NCBI GenBank assembly: GCA_963931925.1
Contig: OZ007575.1
Span: 36,465,850 to 36,529,849, forward strand
Source of the DNA: Onchidella celtica
Lineage: Eukaryota > Mollusca > Gastropoda > Systellommatophora > Onchidiidae
Direction: 5' to 3'
Length of the DNA: 64,000 nt
This document shows positions 23,466 through 36,029 of the stretch, piece by piece. The notes beneath the pieces are model-generated. The model was given only the letters and a program-made list of their open reading frames with translations. It was not told where the DNA came from and searched no databases. Made by a program: the position numbers and the translations under genes. The first letter of the stretch is position 1; the number at the start of each line of letters is the position of its first letter.

Positions 23466-23872
23466 TCTGTGTAGATGACGTCACACCCTTTTTCGATGAC
23501 ACACACAAAACTTAATGAAGCTCAAAGTTGCCTTTCTCCAACTTCCTGGATAGCCATTTTCAGTATCATCACACGCCTACACGCTGAGGAAATTCTCCTA
23601 TTTAGCAAGATCTTTTATTGCTGATTGAGAAAGGTTAATATTGTCAGCTGTCTTGGGACAGAACTCAGGGCGGGGGGTGGGTAGAGACACCAAAATAAGT
23701 GTCCGGATAGCAAACTGGCTTGTTCGTGACTAGAACAAGACAATACAATGGATGACACATTTCGGCTTCAAGGACACTCGTATATAATTATGTATGTTGT
23801 AATATTTGGGATATCTGTAATGAAAAGTCCAATGTCAGTGGGGAAGAAAGGCCTCACAAATATAATTATGTA

Positions 23873-24125
23873 TACTAGCTGAGTTACCCGGCCCTGCCCG
23901 GGAGAAATATCTTTATTACTTATAATGATCTAGATCTAGAATCTAGTACACAAAGTAAAGTTCCTTCCACAGACAAAAAAAAAAAAATGTCAGAATCAGT
24001 ATCGACTCGGATTCCGCGCCTACTCTGGACTGGTGTTTGTTTACCCTATTTTCGGTAAAGTTTACGGGCGATCCATGTTTTCGTTAATCCACAATTTGCT
24101 TCCTTCAGCGAATGAACGATGAACA
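23873..24125 (+). repeat. Interspersed repeat with ACTAGCTGAGTTACCCGG head, copy 1
   Basis: Closely matches the minus strand of 50488-50720: head ACTAGCTGAGTTACC, then ATTACTTATAATGATCTAGA, CAAAGTAAAGTTCC, GACTCGGATTCCGCGCC, TCGTTAATCCACAATTTGC and CGCTGAAGG/CAGCGAATGAACGA. The CCGG-rich head recurs in looser form at 17580, 27018 and 31455-31480. Confidence 0.75.
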
Positions 24126-24360
24126 GAACTGCGTCAGGGTGCTAAAAAAACTTAAAATGGCGAACCATGACTCGAAATAGATCTAAATGATGCCGAAACA
24201 ATGAAAAATGAAACGTAGAAGCCTGAACATTCATAATTTCTAATATAGCCCATGTTAATTTCGCATTGATAATATGCCGTTGTGCAAAGTTTGAATCCTG
24301 AGTGTGATGCAGTTCCCTAGCCTTAGGTGACCAAAGTTTCGAGTTACCAAAATATATATT

Positions 24361-24396
24361 ATATCAAGGACTACTTCATAAAGTAGTCCTTGATAT
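24361..24396. repeat. Perfect hairpin, 16-bp stem with 4-base loop
   Basis: ATATCAAGGACTACTT at 24361-24376 is followed by CATA and then its exact complement at 24381-24396. AT-rich flanks extend it weakly. It lies about 530 bases upstream of the host gene start codon. Confidence 0.9.
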
Positions 24397-24921
24397 ATAT
24401 ATAGATATTTAACCTCACTAATGTTTGTAACCAGACTTCCTGCAACCCCTACACAAACAGCTGACACTCTAACAGTGCACATACCTACAAGTAAGCGCTA
24501 ACATCAAACCATGGCCCCTCCCCCTTTATTTTCTCTCTGATTTTCTGCCCCCCTCCCCTCTCAAAGTAAAAGAAATGTAAAAAAAAAAAAAAATGAAATG
24601 TGATATGATATAATTACATAAATGGGGAATGTATGGGAGCGATAGCCCACATTGAGCCATATTAATTTTTTGTTACAGTTAATACTCCACAGAAAGTAAT
24701 CATCATGGTCTCCATTAGACATAGTAATCAAAAACCGTGCCCTGTACTCTGATGAAAATTACGCCATTTAGTCTCCGTCATTGAAAACCTCTAGATTTTT
24801 TTCCCTAAACCAAATGAAACACTGCTGTATTGAAGATGCACATATGTGTACTTTCCAGGGATAAACGAGAGATCAAGGCATCGCATCGCATCCAGCCATA
24901 TAAAGCGATAGTGTCCAATCC

Positions 24922-25223
24922 ATGACTAAAAAAAAGGCTAAAAAGGCGTCGAAAAAAGCGACCCAAAAAGCCCCAAAGGGGGCCAAAAAGGCATCTAAAA
25001 AAAAGCCGAGAAGCCCCAGTGTGTCCTCGAAAGCAGCATCTAGGCAAGGGTCTAAATCTGGCAGCATGATCGACGTGGGTGTGGGCGATGGACCACTTCT
25101 CATCCCTCCTATTCATCCCTACACAATCGATCTGGTGACCTTGAACCCTACCGAGGAACAGATCCTCAGGGCGGTGCTGGCCAAAGATGATCAGGCAATG
25201 CAATCAGTGGATGGAAAAGTTGG
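24922..25223 (+). CDS. Rab effector gene, exon 1 (start of Rab-binding domain)
   Basis: First coding exon of a Rab-binding effector. ATG at 24922 follows an in-frame TAA at 24901. Residues 1-40 are lysine-rich (MTKKKAKKASKKATQKAP). Residues 70-100 include LNPTEEQILRAVLAKDDQ, which fits the first helix of the rabphilin/RIM/Slp Rab-binding domain (pattern L-T-x-E-E-x-x-I-x-x-V). The chosen donor is GTGGGT at 25224. It leaves two bases of a Gly codon that exon 2 completes, giving KVGILRKEIDKIRKK with the spacing expected for that helix. Such proteins bind GTP-Rab3/Rab27 on vesicles. A possible 5' UTR acceptor, TACTTTCCAG, ends near 24858. The frame stays open to a stop at 25324, so a retained-intron product is conceivable. 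Confidence 0.75.
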
Positions 25224-26374
25224 GTGGGTATACACCGAGACACAGAATGCCGAGACAGACCATTCCTTCTTTCAGTTTCACTATATTATGTCCACAACTT
25301 GCACGCGTAAAAAACACGGTGACTAGGCTTACTACTCACAGAGCTCTGTGGTACCAGTCTTTTTTCCTTCAGTTTTGACGGCGTATGGTGCGAATTGCTG
25401 CATTGTTGACATGGATGATATGCGCGCAGGTCGTCGGACGGAATTTGTTGGAATTGATCCCCCTCGGTGTCCTGTGTCCCTGGTAGACATGTGATCGTCA
25501 AGTTAGAGTTAGATCTTTCAGTGGACCCCCTTTGCTGCCGTTTGATGAAAAAACACCGGAAACGCCAAAAAAAAAAAAAAAACTTTACAGGAGACGCAAA
25601 AAACATTTGGCTCTAATCTTTGTTCATTTTCCATTTTGTGATACTCAAAAGAAACTATCAGTCGTACGAAATTATAACCCAGATAGAAAGATAGAGCACA
25701 TTTCATTGTATAAAATGATGTTAACAAGTGAATTTCACCCAGTTTGACATATACAGCCTTTTTCCATGACACGGCAGTTTGGTCAAATGGGGTCATGTTA
25801 TTGAACCATTAACGAGTGAGTTTAACTTGTTAAATATGGTTATGTTTAGACAATACTGTCAGTACTGTGACATCCTGTTACTTGCCTTTATCGTATGTTG
25901 TGTTTTAGTTGCTGTTTGAAAAACAGAGAAGAAATAAGATCTCAATGTTTATTAGTTTTCTACTTGCCACTGGTCTATACAGAACCGAGGGGTGAGCTCT
26001 TCCCACTTTCCCGCTTCATAAAAAGAAGCGTCAGTTGTTAGTCCAGATGCCACAACAATAATAAAAGTACCTAAACTGCATGGATCATCCGAGGGGAGCA
26101 AAATCTTAATGAATTTGGCGGTAAAAATGGGAGGGGGGGGGGGTTGCAAATGTGATTATGACAACAGTGTATTGACACACCGAGAATGCCAGATGTGGAG
26201 CCCCCCGCCCCCACACCCATCTGTTGGACGTCTTAAGGTGTAAAAACCTTTTTGTTTGTTGTTTTTTTTGTTTTGTTACCATTCCCACTTGGTATGACGT
26301 GGTTGGGATGTTTGTTTCCAGTGGGCCTTTACACAATTCTGTTGGCTCTCTGTTCTGGATTTAACTGAATGTGT

Positions 26375-26925
26375 TGATTTCATGCATATCCGGAGAAGTT
26401 ACTATGCCTGTGGGTCAGTGAAAGAATTATTTTCCGACATGGACCCACGGCGCATCTTTCCCTTTTTGAAAGAGGCTAAGATGTACAACCTGATTTAGAA
26501 ACTTGTGTACACATTTACAAAAGTATTTTCAGATACGTACAAAACAACTTTTGAGAATTTTACCAATAATAAACTTTATATCGATGGTGTGGGGCGCAAA
26601 CCAGCCAAGTCAAGATAAGCAAATTTTACAGGAGGAACAAAAAGTTGCGGATAACACAAAAGGGAAAATAATGTACTTAACTGATTTGATCACATGTCTA
26701 TTTTGAATGTATCTATCGAATTATGGTAAGAGCTATTTTTACAGACGATGTGGGGTTCCAATCTTCATAAATTGGTACTATAAATAGAAATATGAAATTT
26801 TCGGACTTAGCCGGTTGGCCTCCGACACCATCAATATGCAAGTGTTTAATTCCATTTTGTGAAATTTAAATACGCGAAGCTCTGAAAACCGAACATAAAT
26901 AAAGTACCCAAAATGTATAGGTTGT
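26375..26925 (+). repeat. Interspersed repeat family G, interrupted copy
   Basis: Collinear with the minus strand of 1-335, except that about 250 bases (roughly 26592-26845) lie between the TTTTACCAAT...AACTTTATA part and the GAAATTTAAATA...AAGCTCTGAA part. The extra block has no recognised ends. Confidence 0.55.
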
Positions 26926-27015
26926 GATGTTCTCTTATGTATGTCAATTCGTAGTCCATTGACAGGCGCCACAGGAAAGAGGCAAAGAGGAAGGAGGAGC
27001 TTATAATTATTGTTA

Positions 27016-27480
27016 CATATACTAGATGAGGTACCCGGCAGCATCCGGGATAAACCTGTGAACCCACAGTTCCATCTCTCTCTCTCACTGTTTTTGGTCC
27101 AGAAAGCTTCCCATATACTACATTCTTAGTATAGATTTCATGTGCACCAGGGCACTACCCATTCATTTCTGGTAGGGAAATTGCGCGCACGGAATTGAAC
27201 GCATATTAATATTGTTACTAGTACGGTGGGCTTACTACAGGGAGCCAAAACAAAGATCATTGTATTTTATATTTTCACAACTTTTAAAAAACATAATTGC
27301 CTGAAACTTGAATAGACACCATAGGTCGACACAAAAGCGATTGGGTTAGATTAATTGACACTTGAGAAAAGTAGTTTTATAATTGTTGATACTCTCATTT
27401 AGGCTGTAGCTTTGAGCAAAAATATGGCCAAAATTGCACCACCATGAAGTGCTTCCGCCACTATTTTTTTTAAAATATAA
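27016..27480 (-). repeat. Interspersed repeat family F, minus copy
   Basis: The reverse complement matches 31070-31480 and 59095-59545 over the GTGCAATTTTGGCC, CTACAGCCTAAATGAGA and TTCAAGTTTCAGGCA stretches. It ends at the CATCCGGGATAAACC/GGGTACCTC head at 27018-27060. Confidence 0.65.
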
Positions 27481-28739
27481 TACTAGTTGCCCTCCCCCCC
27501 CCCCCCCACCCCCCAATCAAGGACATCACAGCTGATGTGGTTTTTAAAGTAGAGTTTCGATCACCAATGGGTAAACTGAGGCAAAGAACGAAATTTTGTC
27601 ATAATTTTAAATTTTACTCGAAGAAAATGCGTCCTTTTATTCCGGCTCAAAATGTTGGATCCCTTTCTTCTGTCCAACTCAGAATCAACGAAAAAAAAAA
27701 GTATTTTAAACTGTAGCAAAGTTCATGACCTTTTGAAATATGCCCATGTACACCTTGACGTCTTTCTATGCATAATATTTATGACTCTTTGTTGAATTTA
27801 AGGCTCAGCGGTTAAAAAGCCATTCATGATTAGAGGCCTTACTTCCTTTACAATGTGAAGATGATTATTATCATTATGAATCTATAACGTGACCTTGGTT
27901 CTTATTTGTTTCAACTGTACCTTTTGCACAACTGGCAAATTCGTCTTCGCGGCTTTGGTGCTATGGTAAGGAGGTAGAGCAAATGGGAACTGTGAAACAC
28001 CTTGATAAGTGTCACAAGGCACAAGTGTCACAAGTGTCAGGGTTTGCATAAAAATTTTGTTATACTTCTTCTACGTACTAAAAGATCTCCAGATTTTCAG
28101 AAAACGGAGATAGGACAAACAACAACTAAGGTCGCAATAAATGATTGTCTATGAATAGAAATTAAATAAAAAGATTTATCACTCCCTCCCCTCCCCCCCC
28201 CCCCCCACCCCCCAAAAAAAGTCCGCCGACCGGCGCTGCACTGTGGCGACGACGTTGTAACAGGATGCAATAACACTTAGTCAAATTTCCCAAATGTGAT
28301 TAAAGAAGTATACAAAAATACAACAACAACAACAAAAAAATCATAACTCCACCATGGTGATCTTGTTGTTGGAAATGGAGATAACTTTATGCACATGAAT
28401 AGCACTTTCCAGTCTTTTAAATCCCCCAAGACAAAACATATGGAAGTAACAATTATCATATTTTAATCATTATAATTATTGGTGAGGGCAGTGCCTGTTG
28501 TGTTCGTGTGAGGCAAAATTTATGGGTGGCGAGCCATCAGTCTGGCCTCTACACCAGACTTAGTCTGTTCCACCTCCTTGGAGGGGCGCCATATCGAGCA
28601 AAGGCCACCTGCCATGTTGGCAGTTGCTGTCTGATGCCCTCAGGTCTCAAGTTCTTCTTCTATTCTGGTTTGTTTTCACAAAATCACCGTGACGTCGTGA
28701 TGAGCTTTCTAACGCCCGCTCGTTCACCCCCATCTCCAG

Positions 28740-28976
28740 GATTCTCCGAAAGGAAATCGACAAGATTCGGAAAAAAATGATCCCGGGCCCCATGGAGAAG
28801 AACCCGGACAAAATGACCAGGAAATGCGTGCGCTGCCGGACGGCTCTCTGGTGCCCTATGGTGCCGTTTGGAGATAAAGGCAAGATCTGTATGCGCTGCG
28901 GTCTGAAGGTGTGCAAACGCTGTCGAGTCCGGCAGAACAATGGCAGGTTTCTCTGCAGTATGTGTATCCGGCTCAA
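28740..28976 (+). CDS. Rab effector gene, exon 2 (FYVE-like zinc finger)
   Basis: Encodes residues 101-180. The acceptor is CCATCTCCAG and the donor CAA|GTGAGT. The helix ILRKEIDKIRKK leads into eight cysteines at 130, 133, 151, 154, 159, 162, 173 and 176: CVRC, CMRCGLKVCKRC and CSMC. This C-x2-C, C-x2-C-x4-C-x2-C, C-x2-C pattern is the FYVE-type zinc finger that lies between the two Rab-contact helices of rabphilin, Noc2, RIM and Slp/Slac2 proteins. The basic RKC..KVCKRCRVRQ surface is typical of Slp/rabphilin rather than PI3P-binding FYVE fingers, whose R(R/K)HHCR motif is absent. The exon ends in phase 2 and joins exon 3 through a Lys codon. This is the most diagnostic exon of the gene. 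Confidence 0.9.
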
Positions 28977-29103
28977 GTGAGTGGTGGGGCTCACCGGGGG
29001 ATGGGTGGGTTGGGAGGTGCCGTCTTCATTATTCTTGTTCTTCTTCCCTTTCGTCGTCACAGTTTGTTGTTGTTCTTTTGCACGGAACCTGAGCGGATGG
29101 ACA

Positions 29104-29449
<346 letters not shown>

Positions 29450-29649
29450 NNNNNNNNNNNNNNNNNNNNNNNNNNNNNNNNNNNNNNNNNNNNNNNNNNN
29501 NNNNNNNNNNNNNNNNNNNNNNNNNNNNNNNNNNNNNNNNNNNNNNNNNNNNNNNNNNNNNNNNNNNNNNNNNNNNNNNNNNNNNNNNNNNNNNNNNNNN
29601 NNNNNNNNNNNNNNNNNNNNNNNNNNNNNNNNNNNNNNNNNNNNNNNNN
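29450..29649. other. Assembly gap (200 N)
   Basis: Run of 200 N at the end of the GATA array. The round length suggests a default scaffold gap size. Confidence 0.99.
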
Positions 29650-30756
29650 GAATTATTTATACCCTGTATTGTCACAGATACACTGTGCGATAAGATGGGA
29701 GAGTCCATTCTTCGCTCCTCTTAAAAAAACAAAAAAAAGCTCGCACACAGTCTGCGCTCTGATTGGTTGGGGGGGGGGGGGGCATGGTGCATCGCGTGAA
29801 AAGAGAGTTTGGTGTAATGATAAATTAATAATACATTTTGGTTACAATGCTGCATAAGAAAAAAAAAATAGTCAGCGTTTTCCTCTGGGGCCAAAGTTTA
29901 CCTATGGCGACCAAAGTTATATTATTATTAGAAAACCAGCCACTTCAGTCAAGGCCTACAGTGATAACTGAGCAGTGGACAAAATTTAAAATGTTCTTTA
30001 TTTTGGTTTTGTAAAATAATAATATGCCATTTTATATGACTTCCGCGAATTCGCCGCTGGGTGGCGGTGCGAAATCCGTGCCCGAAAAATGCGTCAGCTG
30101 TACCATCTTATCGTATCTAGTATCTCTATGGTCTTGTTACAATGTCACGTGGCTTGCCACGCTTCCAAGGCGTCTGTCACAGTTTTTCTTCCGGAGAGGG
30201 AATTTGGTCGGCGGATGAATGGGCTCCATTCTCTTAAAACTTATGGAATAGTTAGTTGTTGCTGTGGCTGTTGTTGTCAGTTCGTTCCTAATGTGAGGCT
30301 CTGGAAAATGCAACTAACTGTTTCTTTCTTTCTCGCCACATATTAACCCTGTAAGGAGCTCTGCGGTGATCCCACAGATTTTCAGAGGATTACATTTTTG
30401 TTCAAATACTGTGTGTTATTTCAATGCCCTGCTGCATGCCACGCTTCTATGGCAAAGTCAGAATGTGGCAAAAACAAAAAAGCCACCGCGAAAGAAATAA
30501 GACAAAAACGATCCAATAAAACACAAAGGAAAAGAGAAGACAAACCAAGCTTTCGATAAATTGATTTTCATCAGGAAAAAAAAACAACAGGATAGATAAT
30601 TGAATCAATAAAACAACGGAATAAATACATTTTTTGAAAAGTAGAATGAATACGAGCACTGAGCTGCGTGTCCTGACTTGAATTTTTGGAGCGCAGCACG
30701 TCCGTCAATACCTGGAGGCTCGAAGTCCTATGGTGTATCTCTTGTTTTTCTTCCAG

Positions 30757-30848
30757 AGAGGAAATGTGGTTGACAGGTGAATGGGCCCTTAAAGGCGCGA
30801 CGGGACTTCACGGCAGTGACATGCTGAGGGCCTCCCTCCGGAACAGAG
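30757..30848 (+). CDS. Rab effector gene, exon 3 (end of Rab-binding domain)
   Basis: Encodes residues 180-211: KEEMWLTGEWALKGATGLHG and on. A TTTTTCTTCCAG acceptor and AGAG|GTGAGT donor bound it, and phase matches exons 2 and 4. The segment corresponds to the second Rab-contact region of rabphilin-type domains, where a short polar helix is followed by S/T-G-x-W. Here it reads TGEW (residues 186-189) with Ala where many relatives have Phe. This exon makes the Rab-effector assignment firm, because cysteine finger plus TGEW spacing is specific to the family. Confidence 0.85.
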
Positions 30849-31069
30849 GTGAGTGTTGGCGAGGGTTCGGTACCCAGGTCATGATTGCGCGTGTCACTGT
30901 GTTCGCTTGCTGTGATGATTACCTGGTCCTGTAAAAACTATTAATAAAATGTATGGATGTTGGCAAGGGTTCAGTACTCGGTCCATGTTTGTGGTTGTCA
31001 TTGTGCTCGATTGCTGTGCTGATCCGCTGTGAAAACTATGGGTGTTGGCTAAGAATCTCAGTATGGAAA

Positions 31070-31480
31070 AGTCAGTGGCGGCAGTATTTGGCTATTTTTT
31101 TTTCTTTCTCACCTCTAACAGCCTGAATAATGTAGTTTAAAAAATAAAGTAATTTTCTCGAATGTCAACCAATCTAACCCAGTCGGATTTGTATTGACCT
31201 ACTGTGTTTATTCAAGTTTCAGGCATTTTGTTTTTAACGGAAAACCTAAAATACAAGTACCATGATCCGTTGGCTTGCTTTCTTCGATAAGCCCCAAGCG
31301 TTTGCCGCGCGTTCAATTTGGTGCGATTTTCCGGCTCAGAAATGAGTGCGCATTATGAGATCTGTAGAAAGACTGCAGATTACAGCCGGAAACTTTCTAG
31401 ACCAGAGAAAGAGAGAGAAGAGACAGAGATGGTGGAAAAAATTTCGAGATCATGCCGGGTAGCCATTCTAGAAACAATGA
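31070..31480 (+). repeat. Interspersed repeat family F copy
   Basis: Matches 59095-59545 in order: a TTCTCGAATGTCAACC / TTCTCAAGTGTCATC stretch, TTTATTCAAGTTTCAGGCA, GCGTTCAATTTGGTGCGATTT, an AGACTG-AGA stretch and a CCGGGTA end. A fragment of the same family is at 37085-37160. Confidence 0.65.
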
Positions 31481-31624
31481 ATTGATAAGCGTACCGTTAT
31501 TTTAACACTTAGTTTTCAGAATCCCTAACTAAAACACAACCCTCGGGGTGTCACGGGCTTGCCAAATCTCATCTAAACTTTTATTATTTTTTTTTTTTTT
31601 TTTTTACAAAAATTGAGTTACGAT

Positions 31625-31801
31625 CAGGGCCGTCGTAACATCGTGATGGGCCCCTTGGCAGACTCTTTACTATTGCACGGCGTTTTCTTTCCCTTGTGAA
31701 ATACCATTGTAAATTTGCGTGCATGGAACCCCCTAAATCCTTGCCCCCCCCCCCTCCCCCGGGCAACGTTGCCTAGTGTGCCCATGCGTTAAGACGGCTC
31801 T
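31625..31801. mobile_element. Small TIR element (MITE-like), 177 bp
   Basis: The left end CAGGGCCGTCGTAAC and right end GTTAAGACGGCTCTG are imperfect inverted repeats; the arms also share ATGGGC/GCCCAT. The centre has a C-run. No coding capacity. Confidence 0.55.
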
Positions 31802-31867
31802 GGTGGGTACGATATTTTTATCAATGCTGCTGTCAGTTTTGTTATTTCCCCTGGCTTTCTTCCGCAG

Positions 31868-34723
31868 AGTACCACCATAAGAGTAAGGTGATATCGGCAT
31901 TCACTATACCGCCCAGAAAGAAGGTGCATAAGACACACCGGCGGCACACGATCAAGCGGCACACTACCAAAAAAAAGGAGAAGAAACCAGCCAAGAAAGG
32001 AGAGAAGGGAAAAGGCGCGAAAGCAGGGAAAGGAGGAAAAGGAGGAAAAGCGAAAGGAGGAAAAGGGGGGAAAGATAAAGGGAAAGGCGATGCCAAAGGC
32101 AAGGGAAAGGCGAAAGGTGGGAAGGGAAAAGATAAAAAAGCTGATGGAGGGAAGAAAGGCGGCAAGAAAAACAAAAGTAAAAACGCAAACGAAACCGGTA
32201 CAGATTTTAACGTTTCGTTTGGCGAAGATCATCACCATCATGATGAGGAGGAAGATGAAGGGGATGATGATGAGGAGGAAGAAGATGTCGTAGAAGAGGA
32301 GGATGGGGATGATGACATTGACTTTGATGAATCTGAAGATGAAAGTGAAGGAGAGGAAGGAGATGAAGAGGTCGAGGAAGAAGAAGAGGAAGAAAGGACA
32401 GATGGGGAGGAAGATGAACCGTACGATGAGGAAGAAAAGGAAATGAAAGCGGACGAGGAGCTTGTAGAAAGACTGGAAAATCTACTGGGCACTGATGGGG
32501 TGGATCTTGAGGATTTGACGGGCGCATCTGCTGCTTCTGAGGAGCGGGCAAGGCGGGCAAAGGTGAAGCTCTTGAACTCACTGCTGTCCTCGCCAGACTT
32601 CCTCCGCTACCTCATCAGGTCCATCGTGCAGAAAAAGGATGCCACATTCACCAGTTTCAGGGCCAATGATCTTGTTAAACTGCTTGAGCTGTACGCACCC
32701 CACTACGCCAATGACAGCTTGGCTGCCTCAGAGGAGGAAACTCCCTACGCCGGAAGAAGGGGCAGACAACGTGATCGGGAACGAAAAAATTTACCTCGGG
32801 CAGTAAACAAGGCAGCGGAAGGAGGGGAACAAAACACCGCCTCTCTCACCAGGAGAGGAAAGAAGACATTGGAAATCAGCGGCGATTCTGTACACACGCA
32901 ACCTTCCAATAAACAGCTGCAAGGGTCGCAGAGCACCCTAGCCAGATTGTTCGTGGAATCTGCGAGAGCCAAATGTGGAGATTCGTCTGAACCGACGAAG
33001 TTTTCTTTCGGTGCAGGAGGCGAGTTCGATATGACTCGAACTGTTAATGTCGCCACAGCGCCACCAGCGTTTCAGTCAGAGAAAAGGGACTCAGGTGAAA
33101 GTACTGTTGTGTCTTCAGTCAAGTCAAAATTACAGACGAAGGAAACAAAAGAAAGATCAAGAGAGGGCGATCACCCGCCAGCGGTGAATACACGTGTGGT
33201 ACTGGTGACTGATGACAGTGGTTTGAACCGTGCTAAAAACAAGTTATCGAAGTCCGATAAAACGAAAGTAAATCTTCAAAAACAGTGCAGACTTTCCAGT
33301 TACAAGGGCGAAGATGTGAGTTCACTAGACAGCAAAAGGCATGGAGGACAAAGTAGAAGCCGCTCCCCCGAGGAAAGTATTGAAACTTTAGCCTGTTCAC
33401 GGGATCGGCGAGTAAATCACGAGGACTCTGTTGAAAGAGAAATTCAGAGACGTACGAAAACATCAGCCAAGATTGGTATGTTTGAGAAATTGAGTAGCTC
33501 TATTGTCAGCGACACACACAATTTCGGCGCCAGAGATGGCAAAACTGAAGACTATAGTAAACACAAAAAGGATGACCTAGATCTATCCCAGTCGAGACAT
33601 CACAGAGGCAAACGTGGGCTGAAAGAGACCCCAGATCAGATGAGTATGGCAAAAGTGCAGACAAACTATAGGCTGCATCATTCCAGGCACGAATCAACGG
33701 GCACGTCGAACAGGCATCAACAGAAAGAGGCCCGCCGAAATCAGGAAATTGCTGTGGACTCAGAAAGCTCGCGTCACGACCAGACTCATATGGATCGAGA
33801 ACACAAGCCGGCCTCGCGGACACGCAGATCTTCTCACCATGAACTTATGTCTCTATCGGGCAGTGCAGAAAATAACTCTCTTTCACCTCGCCAAAGGAAA
33901 GAGCACTCAGTCAAGACTGCCGAGCTGTCACAAAGGCATGCAGGTACTGAACATCGGAAAAGGTCGCCAACTGCCGTGTGCCACTCGACAGATGACAAGA
34001 AAAAAGCTTTATCCCCGGAGAAAAACCTACAGGAGAAGGGTCGATCATCAAGTAAACAGGATCGGTGGTGCGGGGAAAGCCACTCATCGCCAAAAATAGA
34101 GGCACAAATAACCTTTGATAATGAAAAACTATTACATAAGAAAGAGAAAAGAAAATGGCGGTCATTCAAACTTGGTAAACCATTGAAGAGTCGATTGGAT
34201 AGTGAACGTCGAGCTGTCGTTGGTGGAAATAATGTGGATTTTAAAAGACATAAAGATCACCGGCAGCTGCAAGAGGAAAGAGATGTCACTGTAGGCAGAG
34301 GTCCACATTCCTCGGCGAAACCTGAACCTGCCCTTGTGCCACCAGTGGAAGGGACAATGGTTGAAATGAATATCACAGAGGAACAAAATAGCAACTCAAC
34401 TCCTGTGTCTTCTTGCATTCTGGGAAACAACAACGATCTGGCTCGCCCAAAATCTACGAAATCGAAGGATTCCCCCCAAACTTCAGATTCGCTGACGCAG
34501 GTTAAAAGGCCGTTTCAGACACTGAAGTCAAGCAGAGTGCTCAAAAGAATGAAATGCATCTTTGATAATTTAATAGACGCCAACTCGTCTTCGAGCAAAC
34601 GTGGCCAGTCCTACAGAAGAGCTGCTGAAAATACAAACGAAAACTTCCAAGTGGTTCGTGGCTATCAGGGCTCAACCAATGACATGCCTGCACATTCATC
34701 ATATGATCAGACAAGACGGGCAG
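31868..34723 (+). CDS. Rab effector gene, exon 4 (charge-block and disordered region)
   Basis: A very large exon (2856 bases, residues 211-1163) between a TTCCGCAG acceptor and CAG|GTAAGC donor, in phase on both sides. Residues about 245-315 are almost only Lys, Gly and Ala (KGGK-type repeats). A HHHH follows, then residues 330-407 are almost only Asp and Glu. Residues 407-492 look helical (LVERLENLLGTDGVDLEDL, then KVKLLNSLLSSPDFLRYLI). The remaining 670 residues are polar, rich in S, R, K, H and Q, with many SR/RS pairs, and probably disordered. No C2, PDZ or coiled-coil domain was seen. Opposite charge blocks may fold against each other or drive condensation; this is inference. If not spliced at 34723 the frame ends at 34777-34779. 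Confidence 0.85.
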
Positions 34724-35950
34724 GTAAGCCTTGCGTGTGTCTGGTAGTTTCCACTGGTGGACTGCCCATATGTACGTAGTTTGAGGGTCATCATGCTTGT
34801 GGTGCCCGGGACTGAAAAGAATCACAAAAAGTAGAATAGAATGGCATCGAACTCTTGGCCGATTCATCAAATTTCAAACTGTTTTATTTTGCAGGAAACG
34901 TTGTCAAGTATTTTCATAGCATTTTAAGGGTTCTTTTGATCTTAGCGAATCTCAGAGATTATTTATTTATTTATTTATTTATTTACATGTATTTGTTTGT
35001 TTACTAGTTATTGACCCGCTCTAGCCAAGGTAACAAAAGCCAAAAGACACGGCTTCAGACAGAAAGGAATCCGCACAAAAAAGTTGGGCCGGTATACATT
35101 ACAATGTCCGCGCCGAGATGCACAGATTCACCCAGGAAATTTCAGCGAGACAGATCCAAAACTTGCCCCTTTTTTTGTTTTGTTTTTGTTTGTTTCAAGT
35201 TGTCGTGGCAAAATTTCGAGTGAGTGACATACCTGCTCATCAACTTCATCCCAGTCTGCGCCCATGTATGGGCGGCGAGTCACCAATCTGGCACCTACAC
35301 CGGGCGTGGTCTGTTTCACCCCTAACTCTCCCCACCGAAGCACTTCCAAAAAAAATAACAACCTCTCCGCTCATAGACCCATAAAGGAAGCACACAGAGA
35401 GACAGGAAATAACCCGCGGGCAGAAACCCAGCGTCGGATAGCCAGGTGCTGTTGCACACAGAGAACGCGGGCAAATCGGCGCCAGCAGAGAGTTAAAACC
35501 CCGAAAGAATCAATGTGTGTAATTGATAAACTATATTATAAAATATTGTATTAAAAATGGTGCGCTAAAGATCTTCAGACCCCTCTGTCCCTCACTTCTT
35601 CCCCGACCCTTTCTCTCCCTGGGTGTGTGTGAGCACGCGCGCTTTCGGGTTTTTTTTTTTTTTTTTGTCAGTTTCCCTTGCTTTCATTGTAGGAACCGTA
35701 ATATTACTTTTTTTTTTTTTTTTACACATGTGATGAATATGTAAGGAACTGGATATTGTAGTGGAAATGTAATGAACTGGATGCTGCAAAAGTGTAATAT
35801 ATGCAATGATTAATTTTGTTTTAATTAGGCGTCCCATGCATATCCAATTTCTTACATAATAATATTCATGAGAAATTTAAGTAATATAATACTATAAAAG
35901 TTCCTACCATGAAAACGCCAAAAAGAAAAACAACTCACAAAAGAGCGCGC

Positions 35951-35953
35951 GCG

Positions 35954-36017
<64 letters not shown>

Positions 36018-36029
36018 CACACACACACA
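35951..36029. repeat. (AC)n / (GCAC)n microsatellite
   Basis: Compound CA and GCAC repeat of about 80 bases. Confidence 0.95.

Larger units (their letters stand above)
25224..28739 (+). other. Intron 1 with repeats
   Basis: GTGGGT donor, CCATCTCCAG acceptor. It holds repeat family G (26375-26925, interrupted by about 250 bases), repeat family F on the minus strand (27016-27480), an A-run at 25567-25582, C-runs at 27494-27507 and 28194-28206, and a 60-base repeat at 28523-28585 that recurs at 35265-35325. No other exon was recognised. Confidence 0.6.
30849..31867 (+). other. Intron 3, with repeat F and a small TIR element
   Basis: GTGAGT donor; TTTCTTCCGCAG acceptor. Contains a family F copy at 31070-31480 and the MITE-like element at 31625-31801. 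A direct echo of the exon 3 end (GTGTTGGC...GGGTTC...) at 30953-30980 suggests a short local duplication after the donor. Confidence 0.6.

Noticed and set aside
24897..24903. TATA box for the host gene (TATAAA)
   Set aside because: It lies only about 20 bases before the ATG, so a start site 25-30 bases downstream would fall inside the coding region.
31789..32581. Minus-strand frames opposite exon 4 rich in F, P and S
   Set aside because: They are complements of the Lys/Gly and Asp/Glu blocks; no independent signals.
35011..35384. Candidate exon in intron 4
   Set aside because: Short open frames without acceptor/donor pairs that keep phase; part is a dispersed 60-base segment.
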